Shown here one piece after another: positions 19,112 through 32,806 of a DNA stretch of 64,000 nucleotides. This DNA comes from Dickeya undicola (GTDB lineage Bacteria; Pseudomonadota; Gammaproteobacteria; Enterobacterales; Enterobacteriaceae): positions 105,841 through 169,840 of the forward strand of contig NZ_JSYG01000015.1 in assembly GCF_000784735.1 (NCBI RefSeq), written 5' to 3'. A program made the translations under genes and the position numbers. Positions within the stretch are counted from its first letter, which is position 1. Each line of letters starts with the position of its first letter. The notes below the pieces were generated by a model. The model had not been told where the DNA came from. It saw only the letters and a program-made list of their open reading frames with translations, and searched no databases.

Positions 19112-20077
19112 ATGGCGAAGTATCAGAACTTACTGGTAGCTATTGACCCCAATCAGGATGACCAGCCCGCGTTGCGGCGGGCCGTCTATCTGGTCCAGCG
19201 ACTTGGTGGCCGTATCAAGGCATTTTTGCCTATCTACGACTTTTCCTACGAAATGACCACCCTGCTCTCTCCGGACGAAAGAACCGAGATGAGACAAGGG
19301 GTTATCGCCCAACGAACCGAATGGATTGCGGAGCAGTGTAAATACTATCTTGATGCAGGAATCACTATTGATATCAAGGTGGTCTGGCATAACAAACCTT
19401 ATGAAGCCATTATTCAGGAGGTGATCGCCGGAAAGCACGACTTATTGCTCAAAATGGCTCATCAGCACGACCGGCTGGAAGCGGTGATTTTTACCCCCAC
19501 CGATTGGCAGTTGCTACGGAAGTGCCCCTGCCCGGTGTGGATGGTAAAAGATCAGCCGTGGCCGGAAGACAGCCGTGCGCTGGTGGCCGTGAATCTGGCT
19601 AGCGAAGACCCGTATCACGATCCACTTAATATCAAACTGGTGTCGGAAGCATTGGACCTGGCCCGTCAGGTCAATCAGACCGAGGTTCATCTGGTCGGTG
19701 CCTATCCAGTCACCCCCATCAATATCGCTATCGAGTTACCGGATTTCGATCCCGGCGTTTACAACGGTGCCATTCGTGGTCAGCATCTGCTGGCAATGAA
19801 ATCTCTGCGACAGAAATTCAACCTGGACGAACGCGTTACCCACGTAGAGAAAGGGCTACCAGAAGAAGTCATCCCCGACCTGGCCGAACATTTGCAGGCT
19901 GGCGTAGTGGTGCTGGGGTCACTGGGGCGCACCGGATTGTCTGCTGCCTTTATCGGCAATACGGTGGAACATGTCATTGACCACCTGAAGTGCGACCTGT
20001 TGGCTATCAAACCGGACGATTTCGTCTCGCCGGTAACGCTACAGGGAGAGGCCGATAACCCGGATGAAAGCGCCTGA
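19112..20077 (+). CDS. uspE: Universal stress protein E
   Basis: 321 aa with two tandem UspA-type domains (about 1-150 and 155-310). The second has the G-x2-G-x9-G(S/T)-like pattern ([30 protein letters not shown]). Cytoplasmic stress protein; downstream of fnr as in E. coli. Preceded by AGGAGG. Confidence 0.96.
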   Translation: MAKYQNLLVAIDPNQDDQPALRRAVYLVQRLGGRIKAFLPIYDFSYEMTTLLSPDERTEMRQGVIAQRTEWIAEQCKYYLDAGITIDIKVVWHNKPYEAIIQEVIAGKHDLLLKMAHQHDRLEAVIFTPTDWQLLRKCPCPVWMVKDQPWPEDSRALVAVNLASEDPYHDPLNIKLVSEALDLARQVNQTEVHLVGAYPVTPINIAIELPDFDPGVYNGAIRGQHLLAMKSLRQKFNLDERVTHVEKGLPEEVIPDLAEHLQAGVVVLGSLGRTGLSAAFIGNTVEHVIDHLKCDLLAIKPDDFVSPVTLQGEADNPDESA

Positions 20078-20107
20078 CGTCCGGCACGCTTACCATCATC
20101 AAATAGC

Positions 20108-20134
20108 AACGGGGGCCAGACGGCCCCCGTTGTG
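20108..20134. terminator. Bidirectional terminator between uspE and pntB
   Basis: Ten-bp perfect stem AACGGGGGCC / GGCCCCCGTT with loop AGAC between convergent genes; T-rich on both sides but not a long tract. Confidence 0.8.
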
Positions 20135-20169
20135 TTTCTGCAACCGCCGTCTTCTGGCGGGATTCAGGC

Positions 20170-21558
20170 TTATAGTGCTTTCAGAATCGCTTCGACGCTT
20201 TCTTTGGCATCGCCAAACAGCATCTGGGTATTTTCTTTGAAGAACAACGGATTCTGCACACCAGCGTAGCCGGTATTCATCGAACGCTTGAACACAATCA
20301 CGTTCTGCGCCTTCCACACTTCCAGCACCGGCATACCCGCAATCGGACTATGTGGATCTTCCTGTGCCGCCGGGTTGACGGTATCGTTGGCACCAATCAC
20401 CAGCACGGTGTCGGTATCGACGAAATCATCATTGATTTCATCCATTTCCAGCACGATGTCGTAAGGCACCTTGGCTTCCGCCAGTAGAACGTTCATATGT
20501 CCTGGCAAACGTCCGGCAACCGGGTGAATACCGAAACGCACGTTGATACCACGAGCACGCAGTTTGGCAGTAATGTCATGCACCGGATACTGTGCTTGTG
20601 CCACTGCCATACCGTATCCCGGCGTAATGATCACCGACGTGGAGTTTTTCAGCAGCTCGGCCACCTCTTCCGCGGTGGTTTCGCGATGTTCGCCAACCGC
20701 ATCATCACTGCCAGTCGAAGAGCCATCTGTACCAAAACCACCGGCAATGACGCTAATGAACGACCGGTTCATCGCCTTACACATAATGTAGGACAGAATG
20801 GCACCAGAAGACCCCACTAACGCACCGGTAACGATCAGCAGGTCGTTGCTCAGCATGAAACCCGCCGCCGCCGCGGCCCAACCGGAATAGGAGTTCAGCA
20901 TGGAAACCACCACCGGCATGTCCGCACCACCAATAGACGCCACCAGATGCCAACCAAACGCCAACGCAATCAGCGTCATCAGCAACAGGGCAAACCCTTG
21001 CATCGCCACACTGTTAGTTTTGACGAACACCAGTAACAACAGGAATGACAATACCAAAGCCAGCAGATTCAACTTATGACGGTTAGGCAGCATCAACGGT
21101 TTGGATGAGATCAAACCACGCAGCTTACCAAACGCAACGATCGAGCCGGTAAAGGTCACAGCACCGATGAAAATACCCAGAAACACTTCGGTCAGATGGA
21201 TATTTTCCATGATCGGGTCAGCAATATCGCCTTCGCCGATAAAGCTGTTAAAACCGACCAGCACCGCAGCAAAACCGACAAAACTGTGCAGAATCGCCAC
21301 CAGCTCCGGCATCTCGGTCATTTCCACCTTACGAGCCAGATGCACGCCGATAGCGCCACCAATCACCATCGCCGCGATAATCCACCCCACGTTGCCTGCG
21401 CTCGGCCCCAGAATGGTCGCTAACAATGCAATGGTCATCCCGCTGATGCCGAAAATGTTCCCCTGACGGGACGTCTCGTGTTTGGATAAGCCAGCCAGGC
21501 TGAAAATAAACAAAATTGCAGCAACGATGTATGCTGCCGTTACTAATCCTCCAGACAT
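20170..21558 (-). CDS. pntB: NAD(P) transhydrogenase subunit beta
   Basis: 462 aa. Membrane part (about residues 1-270, eight to nine helices) and the NADP(H)-binding domain III at the C-terminus ([10 protein letters not shown] near residue 315, [12 protein letters not shown] near 395). With PntA forms the proton-translocating transhydrogenase that makes NADPH from NADH. Second gene of pntAB. Confidence 0.98.
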   Translation of the reverse strand: MSGGLVTAAYIVAAILFIFSLAGLSKHETSRQGNIFGISGMTIALLATILGPSAGNVGWIIAAMVIGGAIGVHLARKVEMTEMPELVAILHSFVGFAAVLVGFNSFIGEGDIADPIMENIHLTEVFLGIFIGAVTFTGSIVAFGKLRGLISSKPLMLPNRHKLNLLALVLSFLLLLVFVKTNSVAMQGFALLLMTLIALAFGWHLVASIGGADMPVVVSMLNSYSGWAAAAAGFMLSNDLLIVTGALVGSSGAILSYIMCKAMNRSFISVIAGGFGTDGSSTGSDDAVGEHRETTAEEVAELLKNSTSVIITPGYGMAVAQAQYPVHDITAKLRARGINVRFGIHPVAGRLPGHMNVLLAEAKVPYDIVLEMDEINDDFVDTDTVLVIGANDTVNPAAQEDPHSPIAGMPVLEVWKAQNVIVFKRSMNTGYAGVQNPLFFKENTQMLFGDAKESVEAILKAL

Positions 21559-21568
21559 CCGTTACCCC

Positions 21569-23101
21569 TTAATTCTTGCGGAACATTTTCAGCATACGCT
21601 GAGTGACGGTAAATCCGCCGAAAATATTGATGCTGGCGATCAGCACAGCGATGAAGGAGAAAAAGGACACCCATCCACCATGCCCGATCTGCAACAACGC
21701 GCCCACCACAATGATGCCGGAAATAGCATTGGTGACCGACATCAACGGCGTATGCAGTGCGTGGCTGACATTCCAGACCACGTAGTACCCCACCACGCAA
21801 GACAATGCGAATACGGTGAAGTGCGACAGGAACTCTTTCGGTGCCACATTTGCCAGCCAGCCAAACAGCACGATAGCGATAGCGATGAAAATGAATTTTT
21901 TCCAGGGCGACGCGGGTTTAGCGTCCTGCTGTGCGACAGCGGCGGCGGCGGGTTTTGCCTGCTGCGGCTGAGCGGAAACCTGAATCGGCGGTGCCGGCCA
22001 GGTAATTTCGCCAGACTTGATGACCGTCACGCCACGGATGACGTTATCGTCGAAATCGATATCGATCTCGCCGTTTTTCTCTTTGCACAGCAGCTTCAAC
22101 AGGTTCACCAGATTGGTGCCGTACAATTGTGAAGATTGCGTCGACAAGCGACTCGGCAGATCGGTATAACCGATGATTTTCACACCATTTTCCGTCACCG
22201 TGACCTGATCCGCGACGGTCAATTCGCAGTTGCCACCGGTCTGGGCCGCCAGGTCGACAATCACACTGCCGGGCTTCATGCTCTGCACCATCTCTTTGGT
22301 GATCAAGCGTGGAGCCGGTTTGCCTGGAATCAGTGCCGTGGTGACAATAATGTCCACCTCTTGCGCCTGCGCGGCAAACAACGCCATTTCAGCGTTGATA
22401 AAGGCTTCGGACATCACTTTAGCGTAGCCATCGCCGCTGCCAGCCTCTTCTTCGAATTCCAGTTCCAGGAACTCGGCACCCATGCTTTTAACCTGCTCTT
22501 TCACTTCCGGGCGGGTATCAAATGCACGCACGATGGCACCCAGGCTGCCTGCCGCACCAATCGCCGCCAGGCCAGCCACACCGGCACCAATAATCAGTAC
22601 CTTAGCCGGAGGGACTTTACCTGCCGCCGTGATCTGCCCGGTGAAGAAACGACCGAATTCATGCGCGGCTTCAACAATCGCACGATAGCCTGCAATATTC
22701 GCCATCGAACTCAGCGCATCCATAGACTGGGCGCGTGAAATACGGGGAACGGAATCCATCGCCAATACCGTTACCTGGCGCGCCGCCAACGTTTCCAGCA
22801 GAGCTGGATTCTGGGCTGGCCAGATAAAGCTGATAATCGTACTACCGGCACGGGTCCATTCCACTTCGTCATCCAGCGGGGCGTTAACCTTGAGCAGGAT
22901 ATCGCTCTGCCAGACAGCCGCCGTATCCAGAATCGTCGCGCCAGCTTGCTCGTAAGCCTCATCCTCAAAGCTGGCGAGTTTCCCAGCTCCACGCTCAACG
23001 GCGACCTCAAAACCCAATTTCAGCAGTTGCTCCACCGTTTTTGGCGTGGCTGCGACACGGGCTTCATTGGCCAACCTCTCTTTTGGTACACCAATACGCA
23101 T
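21569..23101 (-). CDS. pntA: NAD(P) transhydrogenase subunit alpha
   Basis: 510 aa. NAD(H)-binding domain I ([19 protein letters not shown] near residue 172), linker rich in Ala/Gln, and about four C-terminal membrane helices. First gene of pntAB, ten bases before pntB. Start supported by AAGGGAT. The 510-base gap upstream (23102-23611) separates it from divergent ydgH; it is AT-rich, contains two GTTAAC sites around 23380-23395 and no gene I can see. Confidence 0.98.
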   Translation of the reverse strand: MRIGVPKERLANEARVAATPKTVEQLLKLGFEVAVERGAGKLASFEDEAYEQAGATILDTAAVWQSDILLKVNAPLDDEVEWTRAGSTIISFIWPAQNPALLETLAARQVTVLAMDSVPRISRAQSMDALSSMANIAGYRAIVEAAHEFGRFFTGQITAAGKVPPAKVLIIGAGVAGLAAIGAAGSLGAIVRAFDTRPEVKEQVKSMGAEFLELEFEEEAGSGDGYAKVMSEAFINAEMALFAAQAQEVDIIVTTALIPGKPAPRLITKEMVQSMKPGSVIVDLAAQTGGNCELTVADQVTVTENGVKIIGYTDLPSRLSTQSSQLYGTNLVNLLKLLCKEKNGEIDIDFDDNVIRGVTVIKSGEITWPAPPIQVSAQPQQAKPAAAAVAQQDAKPASPWKKFIFIAIAIVLFGWLANVAPKEFLSHFTVFALSCVVGYYVVWNVSHALHTPLMSVTNAISGIIVVGALLQIGHGGWVSFFSFIAVLIASINIFGGFTVTQRMLKMFRKN

Positions 23102-23611
23102 TGTGAATCCCTTTTCGTTGTCACGAAGGTTTTATATGGTTGTGTCAATCACCTAAAAACTAACTTGTCGCCGTTGCCAGCACCCTCGGCAATAACGATA
23201 AGTCCCTTTATAACCTACTTAAAATGGAATTAATGATCCACCGCTAAAACCATTAAGTTCTAAAAGCAGAATTTTGGCAGGTTACGATGCCTATTCATGG
23301 TTAAAAATCACAGCTAAAACAGATTTTTCTATCATTATTACCATATCAATGTTTCGAACCATCTCACAAAAAGCCACTGTTAACGCCTTGTTAACCAGGC
23401 TAATTCTGATAAATATCATTTATGATAGGAATTAGGTTATTAATAGTGATTATTTCCATTTTTCTTTTCTTCCATTATTAACACCGTGGTTTTACGGGAT
23501 TTGGCTTAAAATGCAGAGGCATAACGTCAGGTTCCGTGCCATAATCAGCGGCTACAACAGAAAACGGCTTGGTACGTATTTACCGAATTGCGTCAGGCGA
23601 AAGGATTTTTT

Positions 23612-24562
23612 ATGAAGCTGAAAACTAGCGTTGTTGCATCCACTCTTTTATCAATAGTAGCGTTTTCGGCGCAGGCTGCGCAGGAACTTACGCCAGAAAA
23701 AGCACAATCATTGCAGCCCTTTGAACGCATCACCTTTTTCGGTCGTTATGACGCGATTTACGAAGCAGCGGCCGATGCCTCTAAAAAGGCCGATGAGCGA
23801 GGAGCCGCCGCGTTTTATATTCAGGGTAGCTCCGAAGTCAATGGTGGCCGCTGGCAGGTCACCGTCGATTTGTATAAAAAAGACGCCCCAGCCGCAGTTA
23901 AAGATACCTCTCACCGCGAATTCAGTGGCGTAAAAGAGTTACCGAAAGATGAAGCGGTGCGTCTGGAACCGTATGACACCGTTACGGTCACCGGTTACTT
24001 TGGCAATCAGCCGGAAGTCAATGAAGCCATTGGCAAAGCCGCCAAAGAGAAGAATGCTTATTCCTTCTATATTGTGCGTCAGGTTGATATCAACTCCAGC
24101 GGCGCGACACAGTCCATCACTGCGTTCGTCTACAAGAAAGATGCAGCGAAACGCCAGGTGCAAAGCCCAGACGCCATCCCAGCCGACTCAGAAGCCGGTA
24201 AAGCGGCAATTGCCGCTGGCGGCGCAGCGGCGTCCAAAGTGGAAATCCCCGGCGTAGCAACCTCTTCCAGCCTGAGTGACAAGGTGGGTAATTTCTTCCA
24301 AACGCAGTCCTCCTCTGTTGGGCCACGTTACAGTGTCACCATGCCTGACGGCACCAAAATTCAGGAACTGAATAACGCAACGGCAGCACAGATGGCACCG
24401 TTTGACTCCATTACTCTGCGCGGCAGTTTCAGCAGCCCGACCGATATCTCTGAAGAAGTGGCCAAACAGGCAGCGAAGAAAGGTGCCAAGTTCTACCACA
24501 TCACCAGAGAGTGGCAGGAAAAAGGCGACCACTACACCATCGGTGCCGATTTGTACAAATAA
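23612..24562 (+). CDS. ydgH: YdgH-type periplasmic protein with three DUF1471 domains
   Basis: 316 aa from the ATG at 23612 (AAGGA eight bases upstream; the open frame starts 8 codons earlier but those residues precede the signal peptide). Signal peptide to about residue 22 (AFSAQA). Three YdgH/BhsA/McbA-like domains are visible at about 35-95, 112-175 and 258-316, each with the F/Y-T-V-x-G and ATxY/FYI patterns. Divergent from pntAB as in E. coli. Role in envelope stress is suggested for the family. Confidence 0.93.
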   Translation: MKLKTSVVASTLLSIVAFSAQAAQELTPEKAQSLQPFERITFFGRYDAIYEAAADASKKADERGAAAFYIQGSSEVNGGRWQVTVDLYKKDAPAAVKDTSHREFSGVKELPKDEAVRLEPYDTVTVTGYFGNQPEVNEAIGKAAKEKNAYSFYIVRQVDINSSGATQSITAFVYKKDAAKRQVQSPDAIPADSEAGKAAIAAGGAAASKVEIPGVATSSSLSDKVGNFFQTQSSSVGPRYSVTMPDGTKIQELNNATAAQMAPFDSITLRGSFSSPTDISEEVAKQAAKKGAKFYHITREWQEKGDHYTIGADLYK

Positions 24563-24577
24563 CTTTGCTCTGCGCAT

Positions 24578-24606
24578 AAAAAAAACCGCCAATCGGCGGT
24601 TTTTTT
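24578..24606. terminator. Bidirectional terminator between ydgH and kdsA
   Basis: CCGCC / GGCGG stem extended by A8 on the left and T7 on the right, loop AATC; serves both convergent genes. Confidence 0.93.
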
Positions 24607-24621
24607 ACGTCTGACGAAAAA

Positions 24622-25485
<864 letters not shown>

Positions 25486-25532
25486 TTATTGTCGGATAAA
25501 TCAGATGATCGGGGTTCAGGCGCTTTCCCGAA

Positions 25533-26342
25533 CTAGTGCAGCACAATCTGCTTCTGCTCGATGGAGTGAATCTGCACCTTGATCATTTCGCTAACAGGAT
25601 CTTCCGGGCATTGTTCCACAAAATAGCTCAGATCAGACAAAGCGATATGGTCGCACTCCAGCTGTGCGTAAATCAGGCCACGGTCACGGATTTCATATGG
25701 ATCTTCCGGGTCAAATTGCAATACAGCTTCACTGGCACGCAACGCCAGCTCCATCTGTTTCTCTTCCATCAGTGCAACTTTGAGCGTATCCAGCAGCTTA
25801 CGGACAATCATCACGTTTTCCGCTTCATCCAGATCGCTATCCATCAACCTGGTGGAAGGGCCCAGATTACCTTTTAACCACACTTCCAACACATGCTCAC
25901 TCAGCGTGTCACCGTTCAGCGGGTTAATCAGCCACATTTCATCGTCGAGCCAGTCAGCACGTAGAATCAGCTGAGTGGGGAAAATGACCGGCATCAGCGG
26001 CAGCCCTAATTGATTGGCGATATGCAGGAAAATGATTCCCAGCGATACGGGCATTCCCTGTCGGGTCGCCAGCACGTTATCCAACCACAGGACGTCGGAT
26101 AAATGGTAAACGCCACTGGCACCACCAAAGCCCCAGGTGTGGAAGAAAAGTTCAATGAGTTGCTCCAGCTGTTGATCCTGATCCAGCTCATCGGAAATAG
26201 TCGCTCGTGCTTCTTCAACGAGTTGCTGCAGATTTTGTCTCACTTCCTGCGCGGAAAAATCGCGGCGTATTGACTGGGAAACCAACATCACGCCTTCACT
26301 TAAGAGTGATTGGTTAAATTCAAAATCAGCAATAGAACTCAT
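25533..26342 (-). CDS. sirB1: SirB1 family protein (transglutaminase-like fold, TPR)
   Basis: 269 aa from ATG 26342; the first residues MSSIADFEFN align with the known start of E. coli SirB1/YchA, six codons inside the longest open frame. SirB1 domain (about 40-180) followed by TPR-like repeats. Function is not established. In E. coli sirB2 lies between prmC and this gene; here only about 220 bases separate them and no sirB2 is present. Confidence 0.93.
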   Translation of the reverse strand: MSSIADFEFNQSLLSEGVMLVSQSIRRDFSAQEVRQNLQQLVEEARATISDELDQDQQLEQLIELFFHTWGFGGASGVYHLSDVLWLDNVLATRQGMPVSLGIIFLHIANQLGLPLMPVIFPTQLILRADWLDDEMWLINPLNGDTLSEHVLEVWLKGNLGPSTRLMDSDLDEAENVMIVRKLLDTLKVALMEEKQMELALRASEAVLQFDPEDPYEIRDRGLIYAQLECDHIALSDLSYFVEQCPEDPVSEMIKVQIHSIEQKQIVLH

Positions 26343-26564
26343 AGTTATTCCATCAAGCAAAGATAACGTCAGCTACACGTCTGAAAAAGCAAATTTCTCT
26401 CTCAGTTTATGTATGCCTTGCGGGTGCGGAAGCCAGCGGATCAGATAATAATGCCAAACCTGGCGCTCGTCAGCAGGTCTATCCGAAACGGAAAGCGATA
26501 ATCATGGCTAATCATTGCCAATGTGATCCCGCTCAACTCCCGACGACACAAGCAGAGGTCCCAC

Positions 26565-27416
26565 TCAACACACGCAGGTTGCGCCCTGAGGCCATTGCCC
26601 CAACGTCACCCGCTCATTGTCGCCATAATCACGACAGGTTTTCACCTGCACAAATCCATACTGTGTCAGTAATGACCGTACCGCGTCACCCTGCTGCCAG
26701 CCATGTTCCAGTAACAACCAGCCATTATCCAGCAAAAATGCCCCCGCCTGCCGGATAATGTGCCGTAAATCAGCCAACCCCGCGTCACCAGCCACCAGTG
26801 CGCTGGCTGGTTCGAAGCGCACATCGCCACGCGACAAGTGCGGATCATGCTCATCAATATAGGGGGGGTTACTGACAATCAGAGCAAAACGTTGTCCATC
26901 CAGCGGCGAAAACCAGTCTCCCGACAAAAACCGGGCGTTGGCGATCCCCAACTGGCTGGCGTTATGACTGGCTAATGCCACCGCCTCAGGTTGACGATCA
27001 ATACCCACCACCTGGCAATCCGGCCGCTCATGCGCAATCGCCAGCGCAATCGCCCCGGTGCCGGTGCCCAAATCCAGTACCGATGACGCGTCGGCGGGTA
27101 AACGCGCCAACGCCTGCTCAACCAGACACTCGGTATCCGGACGCGGGATCAGCGTCGCGGGTGATACCGCCAGCGGCAATGACCAGAATTCCCGTTGGCC
27201 GACCAGGTAGGCAATCGGCTCACCAGTGGCGCGGCGCGCCAGCAAGGCTTCTAACGCCGAAAGCGCTTCGTCGCTCAACTCGGTTTCGCCAAACGCCAGC
27301 AGAAACGTACGGCGTTTACCGGTTACATGCTCCAGTAGGATCTCGGCGTCTCGCTTCGGGCTGTCGCTCGCTTGCAGCCGGGCCACCGCCTGTTTCAGCC
27401 AATGCTGATAATTCAT
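26565..27416 (-). CDS. prmC: Release factor glutamine methyltransferase
   Basis: 283 aa. SAM-dependent methyltransferase that modifies the Gln of the GGQ motif in RF1 and RF2. N-terminal helical domain, [14 protein letters not shown] (SAM site), and the NPPY active-site motif followed by IDEHD. Overlaps prfA by four bases, so translation of the enzyme and its substrate is coupled. Confidence 0.97.
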   Translation of the reverse strand: MNYQHWLKQAVARLQASDSPKRDAEILLEHVTGKRRTFLLAFGETELSDEALSALEALLARRATGEPIAYLVGQREFWSLPLAVSPATLIPRPDTECLVEQALARLPADASSVLDLGTGTGAIALAIAHERPDCQVVGIDRQPEAVALASHNASQLGIANARFLSGDWFSPLDGQRFALIVSNPPYIDEHDPHLSRGDVRFEPASALVAGDAGLADLRHIIRQAGAFLLDNGWLLLEHGWQQGDAVRSLLTQYGFVQVKTCRDYGDNERVTLGQWPQGATCVC

Positions 27417-28498
27417 TGATCCTGCTCGGCCAGCGCCGCCAGTTGATCCGCCTGATATTCCTGCACAATAGGCTGAATCAGCATGTCCAGTTTGCCCTCC
27501 ATCGCTTCGTCCAGGCGATAGAGCGTCAGGTTGATGCGATGATCGGTCACCCTTCCCTGTGGGAAGTTATAGGTGCGGATACGGTCGGAACGGTCACCGC
27601 TGCCCAACAAATTGCGCCGGGTCGAGGCTTCCTCCTGCTGACGTTTTTGCATTTCCGCAGCGCGAATGCGTGCCGCCAGCACCGACAATGCTTTGGCTTT
27701 GTTCTTGTGCTGTGAGCGCTCATCCTGACACTCCACCACAATACCGGTCGGCAGATGGGTAATACGGATAGCAGAATCGGTGGTGTTAACGTGCTGCCCA
27801 CCCGCACCGGAGGAACGGAAGGTATCGATTTTCAGATCGGAAGGGTTGATATCTGGCAGTTCCGCTTCCGGCACTTCCGGCATCACGGCGACGGTACAAG
27901 CAGAGGTATGGATACGCCCTTGCGACTCAGTCGCGGGTACGCGCTGCACCCGATGACCGCCAGATTCAAATTTCAACTGACCGTAAGCGCCGTCGCCCAC
28001 TACCTTGGCAATCATCTCTTTATAGCCGCCGTGTTCACCGTCGTTTGCACTCATGATTTCAACTTTCCAGCGACGGGATTCGGCATAACGGCTGTACATA
28101 CGGAACAAATCGCCAGCAAACAATGCTGCTTCATCGCCACCGGTGCCAGCGCGAATTTCGAGGAAACAACCGCGTTCATCATCCGGGTCCTTCGGCAACA
28201 GCAACACTTGCAGTTGCTGTTCCAGCTCTTCGGTAGCCGCTTTGGCTGCTTTCAGTTCGTCCTGCGCCAGGTCACGCATTTCGGGATCATCCAGCATCAG
28301 CTCGGCCGTGGCGAGATCATCCTGCGTCTGCTGCCAGCGCTGAAAGCAAAGGGTAATGTCGGTAAGTTGCGCGTACTCGCGGGACAATGCCCGGAAACGG
28401 TCCATATCGGCAATCACGCTGGGTTCTCCCAGCAGCGCCTGCACTTCTTCATGGCGCTCTTGTAACGCTTCCAGTTTGGCAACAATAGAAGACTTCAT
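27413..28498 (-). CDS. prfA: Peptide chain release factor 1
   Basis: 361 aa, full length. GGQ motif in SGAGGQHVN near residue 233; PxT-type codon-recognition region upstream (VPATES). Recognises UAA and UAG. Confidence 0.98.
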   Translation of the reverse strand: MKSSIVAKLEALQERHEEVQALLGEPSVIADMDRFRALSREYAQLTDITLCFQRWQQTQDDLATAELMLDDPEMRDLAQDELKAAKAATEELEQQLQVLLLPKDPDDERGCFLEIRAGTGGDEAALFAGDLFRMYSRYAESRRWKVEIMSANDGEHGGYKEMIAKVVGDGAYGQLKFESGGHRVQRVPATESQGRIHTSACTVAVMPEVPEAELPDINPSDLKIDTFRSSGAGGQHVNTTDSAIRITHLPTGIVVECQDERSQHKNKAKALSVLAARIRAAEMQKRQQEEASTRRNLLGSGDRSDRIRTYNFPQGRVTDHRINLTLYRLDEAMEGKLDMLIQPIVQEYQADQLAALAEQDQ

Positions 28499-28545
28499 GC
28501 GGGCGGTTCAATCCTGTGTTGAATCATTATGGGGGAAGAAGAATG

Positions 28546-29805
28546 CTAGTTCAGACCGAGGCTGTCACGCAAAATCTGCAAACGCTCCAGATCGCCATCG
28601 CGGGCGGCCTGTTGCAATGACCGGGTGGGAGCATGAATCAGGCGGTTGGTTAACCGGTGCGCCAGTTCCTGTACGATGGCATCCACATCGCCACCATTCT
28701 GTATCGCCGCCAGCGCCTTGGCGGTCATGTCTTCACGCAGGCGATCGGCTTGAGAACGATAGTCGCGGATGGTGTCCACCGCTGCCTGTGCGCGCAGCCA
28801 GGACATAAACTCCGAACATTCCTGCTGCACGATGGATTCAGCCTGAATCGCCGCCGCTTTGCGCTGCGCCAAATTATGCTGAATGATAGCCTGCAAGTCA
28901 TCGACGCTATACAGGTAAATGTTTGGCAACCGTCCGACTTCGGGTTCGATATCGCGCGGTACGGCAATATCCACCATCAACATTGGCTGGTTACGGCGGG
29001 CTTTCATGGTGCGCTCCATCATCCCTTTACCGATGATGGGCAACGTACTGGCGGTAGAACTGATGACAATGTCCGCCTGCGGCAAATAGGCGTCCAGTTC
29101 CGCCAGTGTTATCACGTCGGCACCCACTTCCTCTGCCAGCGCCTGAGCGCGCTCACGCGTCCGGTTGGCAATTACCATCCGCTTCACGCGGTGCTCGCGT
29201 AAATGACGAGACACCAGTTCGATGGTTTCACCCGCGCCCACCAGCAACACACTGACATCGGCCAACGATTCGAAGATCTGCCGAGCCAGCGTACAAGCGG
29301 CAAACGCCACCGACACCGCGCTGGCACCAATATCAGTTTCGGTACGCACCCGTTTGGCGACGGTAAACGATTTCTGGAACATGCGCTCCAGATCGCCCGA
29401 CAGCGAGCGTTCACGCTGAGAATCAGCAAACGCTTTCTTGACCTGCCCCAGAATCTGGGGCTCGCCCAGCACCAACGAATCCAACCCGCTGGCGACACGC
29501 ATCAAGTGGCTGACAGCGGCATTACCTTCATGCCAGTAGAGATTTTTGCGGATTTCATCAGGATTAAGCCGGTGATACTCACACAGCCAGGCAATCAGTT
29601 GTTCGTGCCGGTTTTCCTGCTCTTCATCCACACTGAGATAGAGTTCGGTACGGTTGCAGGTGGAAAGTAACACCCCACCCTGAACTAACGGTTGCTGTAA
29701 CAGACTGTGCAGCGCCTGCCCCTGTCTGTCCGGCGAAAACGCGACGCGCTCCCGCAGAGAGACTGGTGCTGTTTTATGATTGATGCCAAGCGCAAGCAGG
29801 GTCAT
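28546..29805 (-). CDS. hemA: Glutamyl-tRNA reductase
   Basis: 419 aa, full length. First committed step of tetrapyrrole synthesis by the C5 path. Catalytic Cys50 in [16 protein letters not shown]-binding region [13 protein letters not shown]. Divergent from lolB, as in E. coli; 210 bases separate them. Confidence 0.98.
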   Translation of the reverse strand: MTLLALGINHKTAPVSLRERVAFSPDRQGQALHSLLQQPLVQGGVLLSTCNRTELYLSVDEEQENRHEQLIAWLCEYHRLNPDEIRKNLYWHEGNAAVSHLMRVASGLDSLVLGEPQILGQVKKAFADSQRERSLSGDLERMFQKSFTVAKRVRTETDIGASAVSVAFAACTLARQIFESLADVSVLLVGAGETIELVSRHLREHRVKRMVIANRTRERAQALAEEVGADVITLAELDAYLPQADIVISSTASTLPIIGKGMMERTMKARRNQPMLMVDIAVPRDIEPEVGRLPNIYLYSVDDLQAIIQHNLAQRKAAAIQAESIVQQECSEFMSWLRAQAAVDTIRDYRSQADRLREDMTAKALAAIQNGGDVDAIVQELAHRLTNRLIHAPTRSLQQAARDGDLERLQILRDSLGLN

Positions 29806-30015
29806 GGTTTACAGAGTAATCCCGTTGTTAGTATGGGTTTCATCTAAGCGGCATTCTACTTGAAGCCTGCGGGCAAGAAAAGTGACCCAGAACAACCGCG
29901 CTCACGTTGTCGCCAGCACACTGAGCAGCATCACAGGCATTGACGCTGCCAGCCAACCCGGCTAGCGTGACGCCTTGTTGTGAACCCATGATGCTTGTAA
30001 CAGGACCTTTTCGAC

Positions 30016-30636
30016 ATGCTAAATAATCCCGTTCGCGCCTTACGGTTACTGCCTTTGGCGAGCGTGTTACTGACCGCCTGTACCCTGACTCAGCCCACCC
30101 TACCGGGTAAAAAGCCGACCTCTCCCGAGTGGCGCGAGCATGAGCAAAAAGTACAGAATCTGACCAACTATCAGACCCGTGGCTCATTCGCCTATATTTC
30201 CGATAGGAAAAAGCTGTACGCCCGTTTCTTTTGGCAGCAATTCTCGCCGCAGCGTTACCGCCTGTTACTCAGCAACCCACTTGGTGGCACTGAACTGGAG
30301 CTGCAATCGAGTCCCGACCTGGTACAAATTACCGACAATCAGGGCAAGCGCTACATGGGCAAAAACGCGCAGTACATGGTTCAGCAGTTAACCGGCATGG
30401 CGATTCCACTCGATAATTTGCGCCAGTGGATGCTCGGTCTGCCAGGTGATGCGCAAGACTTCACACTGGATGATCACGCTCTGCTGCGCAGCGTCAACTA
30501 TCAACAAGGCGACCAACACTGGAGCGTGTCCTATCAATCCTATACCGATGGCCCGCTGCCGTTGCCGCATAATTTAGAACTCACACAGGGCGAGCAACGC
30601 ATCAAACTGAAAATGGATAACTGGACGACGCAATAA
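30016..30636 (+). CDS. lolB: Outer-membrane lipoprotein LolB
   Basis: 206 aa. Signal peptide with lipobox LLTAC, lipidated Cys22. Receives lipoproteins from LolA and inserts them in the outer membrane. Followed three bases later by ispE. Confidence 0.97.
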   Translation: MLNNPVRALRLLPLASVLLTACTLTQPTLPGKKPTSPEWREHEQKVQNLTNYQTRGSFAYISDRKKLYARFFWQQFSPQRYRLLLSNPLGGTELELQSSPDLVQITDNQGKRYMGKNAQYMVQQLTGMAIPLDNLRQWMLGLPGDAQDFTLDDHALLRSVNYQQGDQHWSVSYQSYTDGPLPLPHNLELTQGEQRIKLKMDNWTTQ

Positions 30637-30639
30637 ATC

Positions 30640-31515
30640 ATGGCGACCACATGCAATCGCTGGCCTTCCCCAGCCAAGCTGAATCTGTTTTTGTACATCA
30701 CCGGCCGTCGCCCGGATGGTTACCATAATCTACAAACGCTGTTTCAGTTTCTGGATTACGGCGACACGCTGACCATCACCCCACGGCAGGATCAGCAAAT
30801 TGTACTGCTGACACCCTTGCCCGGCGTTCCCGATGAGCACAATCTGGCTGTACGTGCTGCCCGTCAGTTACAGGCCTATTGTCAGCAGGCCGGGTTGCCG
30901 TTTGCCGGTGCCGACATCGCTGTCGACAAGCATCTGCCGATGGGCGGCGGCCTGGGCGGCGGTTCGTCAAATGCCGCCACTGTGCTGGTGGCGCTGAACC
31001 AGTTATGGCGTAGCCAGATACCGGTCGACACGCTGGCGGCGTTGGGCCTGAAACTGGGGGCCGATGTCCCGGTATTTGTGCACGGGCACGCGGCCTTCGC
31101 CGAAGGCGTCGGTGAGCAGCTAACCCCGGTGTCACCACCGGAAAAGTGGTATCTGGTGGTTCATCCTGGCGTCAGCATTCCCACCCCGGTTATCTTTGCC
31201 GATCCGGACCTGACGCGAGATACGCCAGTACGCCCACTGTCACAATTACTGACACAAACTTTCAGCAACGATTGTGAAGCCGTCGCAAGAAAACGTTTTC
31301 GTGAGGTTGAAGAGCGACTTTTATGGCTGTTAGAATACGCACCGTCGCGCCTGACTGGCACCGGCGCTTGCGTGTTTGCCGAATTCGACACCGAGTCCGC
31401 CGCTCGTCAGGTGCTAAACCGGGCCCCGGAAGGGTTTTTGCATGGTTTTGTTGCGCGTGGTGTTAACGTTTCCCCACTGCAGCAACGGCTTTCCGGGCAA
31501 TCCAAGGATTGCTAA
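30640..31515 (+). CDS. ispE: 4-diphosphocytidyl-2-C-methyl-D-erythritol kinase
   Basis: 291 aa GHMP kinase of the MEP isoprenoid pathway. [19 protein letters not shown] at the start and the ATP-binding glycine-rich loop [15 protein letters not shown] near residue 95-109. Cotranscribed with lolB. Confidence 0.98.
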   Translation: MATTCNRWPSPAKLNLFLYITGRRPDGYHNLQTLFQFLDYGDTLTITPRQDQQIVLLTPLPGVPDEHNLAVRAARQLQAYCQQAGLPFAGADIAVDKHLPMGGGLGGGSSNAATVLVALNQLWRSQIPVDTLAALGLKLGADVPVFVHGHAAFAEGVGEQLTPVSPPEKWYLVVHPGVSIPTPVIFADPDLTRDTPVRPLSQLLTQTFSNDCEAVARKRFREVEERLLWLLEYAPSRLTGTGACVFAEFDTESAARQVLNRAPEGFLHGFVARGVNVSPLQQRLSGQSKDC

Positions 31516-31535
31516 AACACCACCGCCGACCGTGA

Positions 31536-32591
<1,056 letters not shown>

Positions 32592-32617
32592 TATTCGGTT
32601 GTGTAAGTTGAAGTAAT

Positions 32618-32652
32618 AACGCCATCGGTGATATCACCGGTGGCGTTTTTTT
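32618..32652 (+). terminator. Terminator of prs
   Basis: Long hairpin: AACGCCA...TGGCGTT outer stem and CGGTGA / TCACCG inner stem around TA, then seven T. Confidence 0.93.
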
Positions 32653-32676
32653 GGTATTCAATTATTCTGCCGGTAT

Positions 32677-32789
32677 TATACCGTCATACTTCAAGCTGCC
32701 GGTGTGTTGGCTGCGTTACTCGGCTCATTAGAGCCTTGTCCTAACGGGCCAACGCGTTGCGTTGTTCAACTCGCATTATTTAGGATATA
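32677..32789. repeat. Enterobacterial palindromic intergenic repeat, long copy
   Basis: Starts TATACCGTCATACTTCAAG and ends CAACTCGCATTATTTAGGATATA, the two ends of a dispersed palindromic element common in enterobacterial genomes; interior contains GTGTTGGCTGCGTTACTCG. A shorter copy lies at 15109-15174. It fills most of the gap between prs and ychH where dauA would stand in E. coli. Confidence 0.7.
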
Positions 32790-32806
32790 GACTCGCCTTT
32801 TTCCAC

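Noticed and set aside
23376..23400. Two GTTAAC sites between pntA and ydgH as an operator
   Set aside because: Each site is a six-base palindrome in an AT-rich gap; such pairs occur by chance and no known regulator fits.
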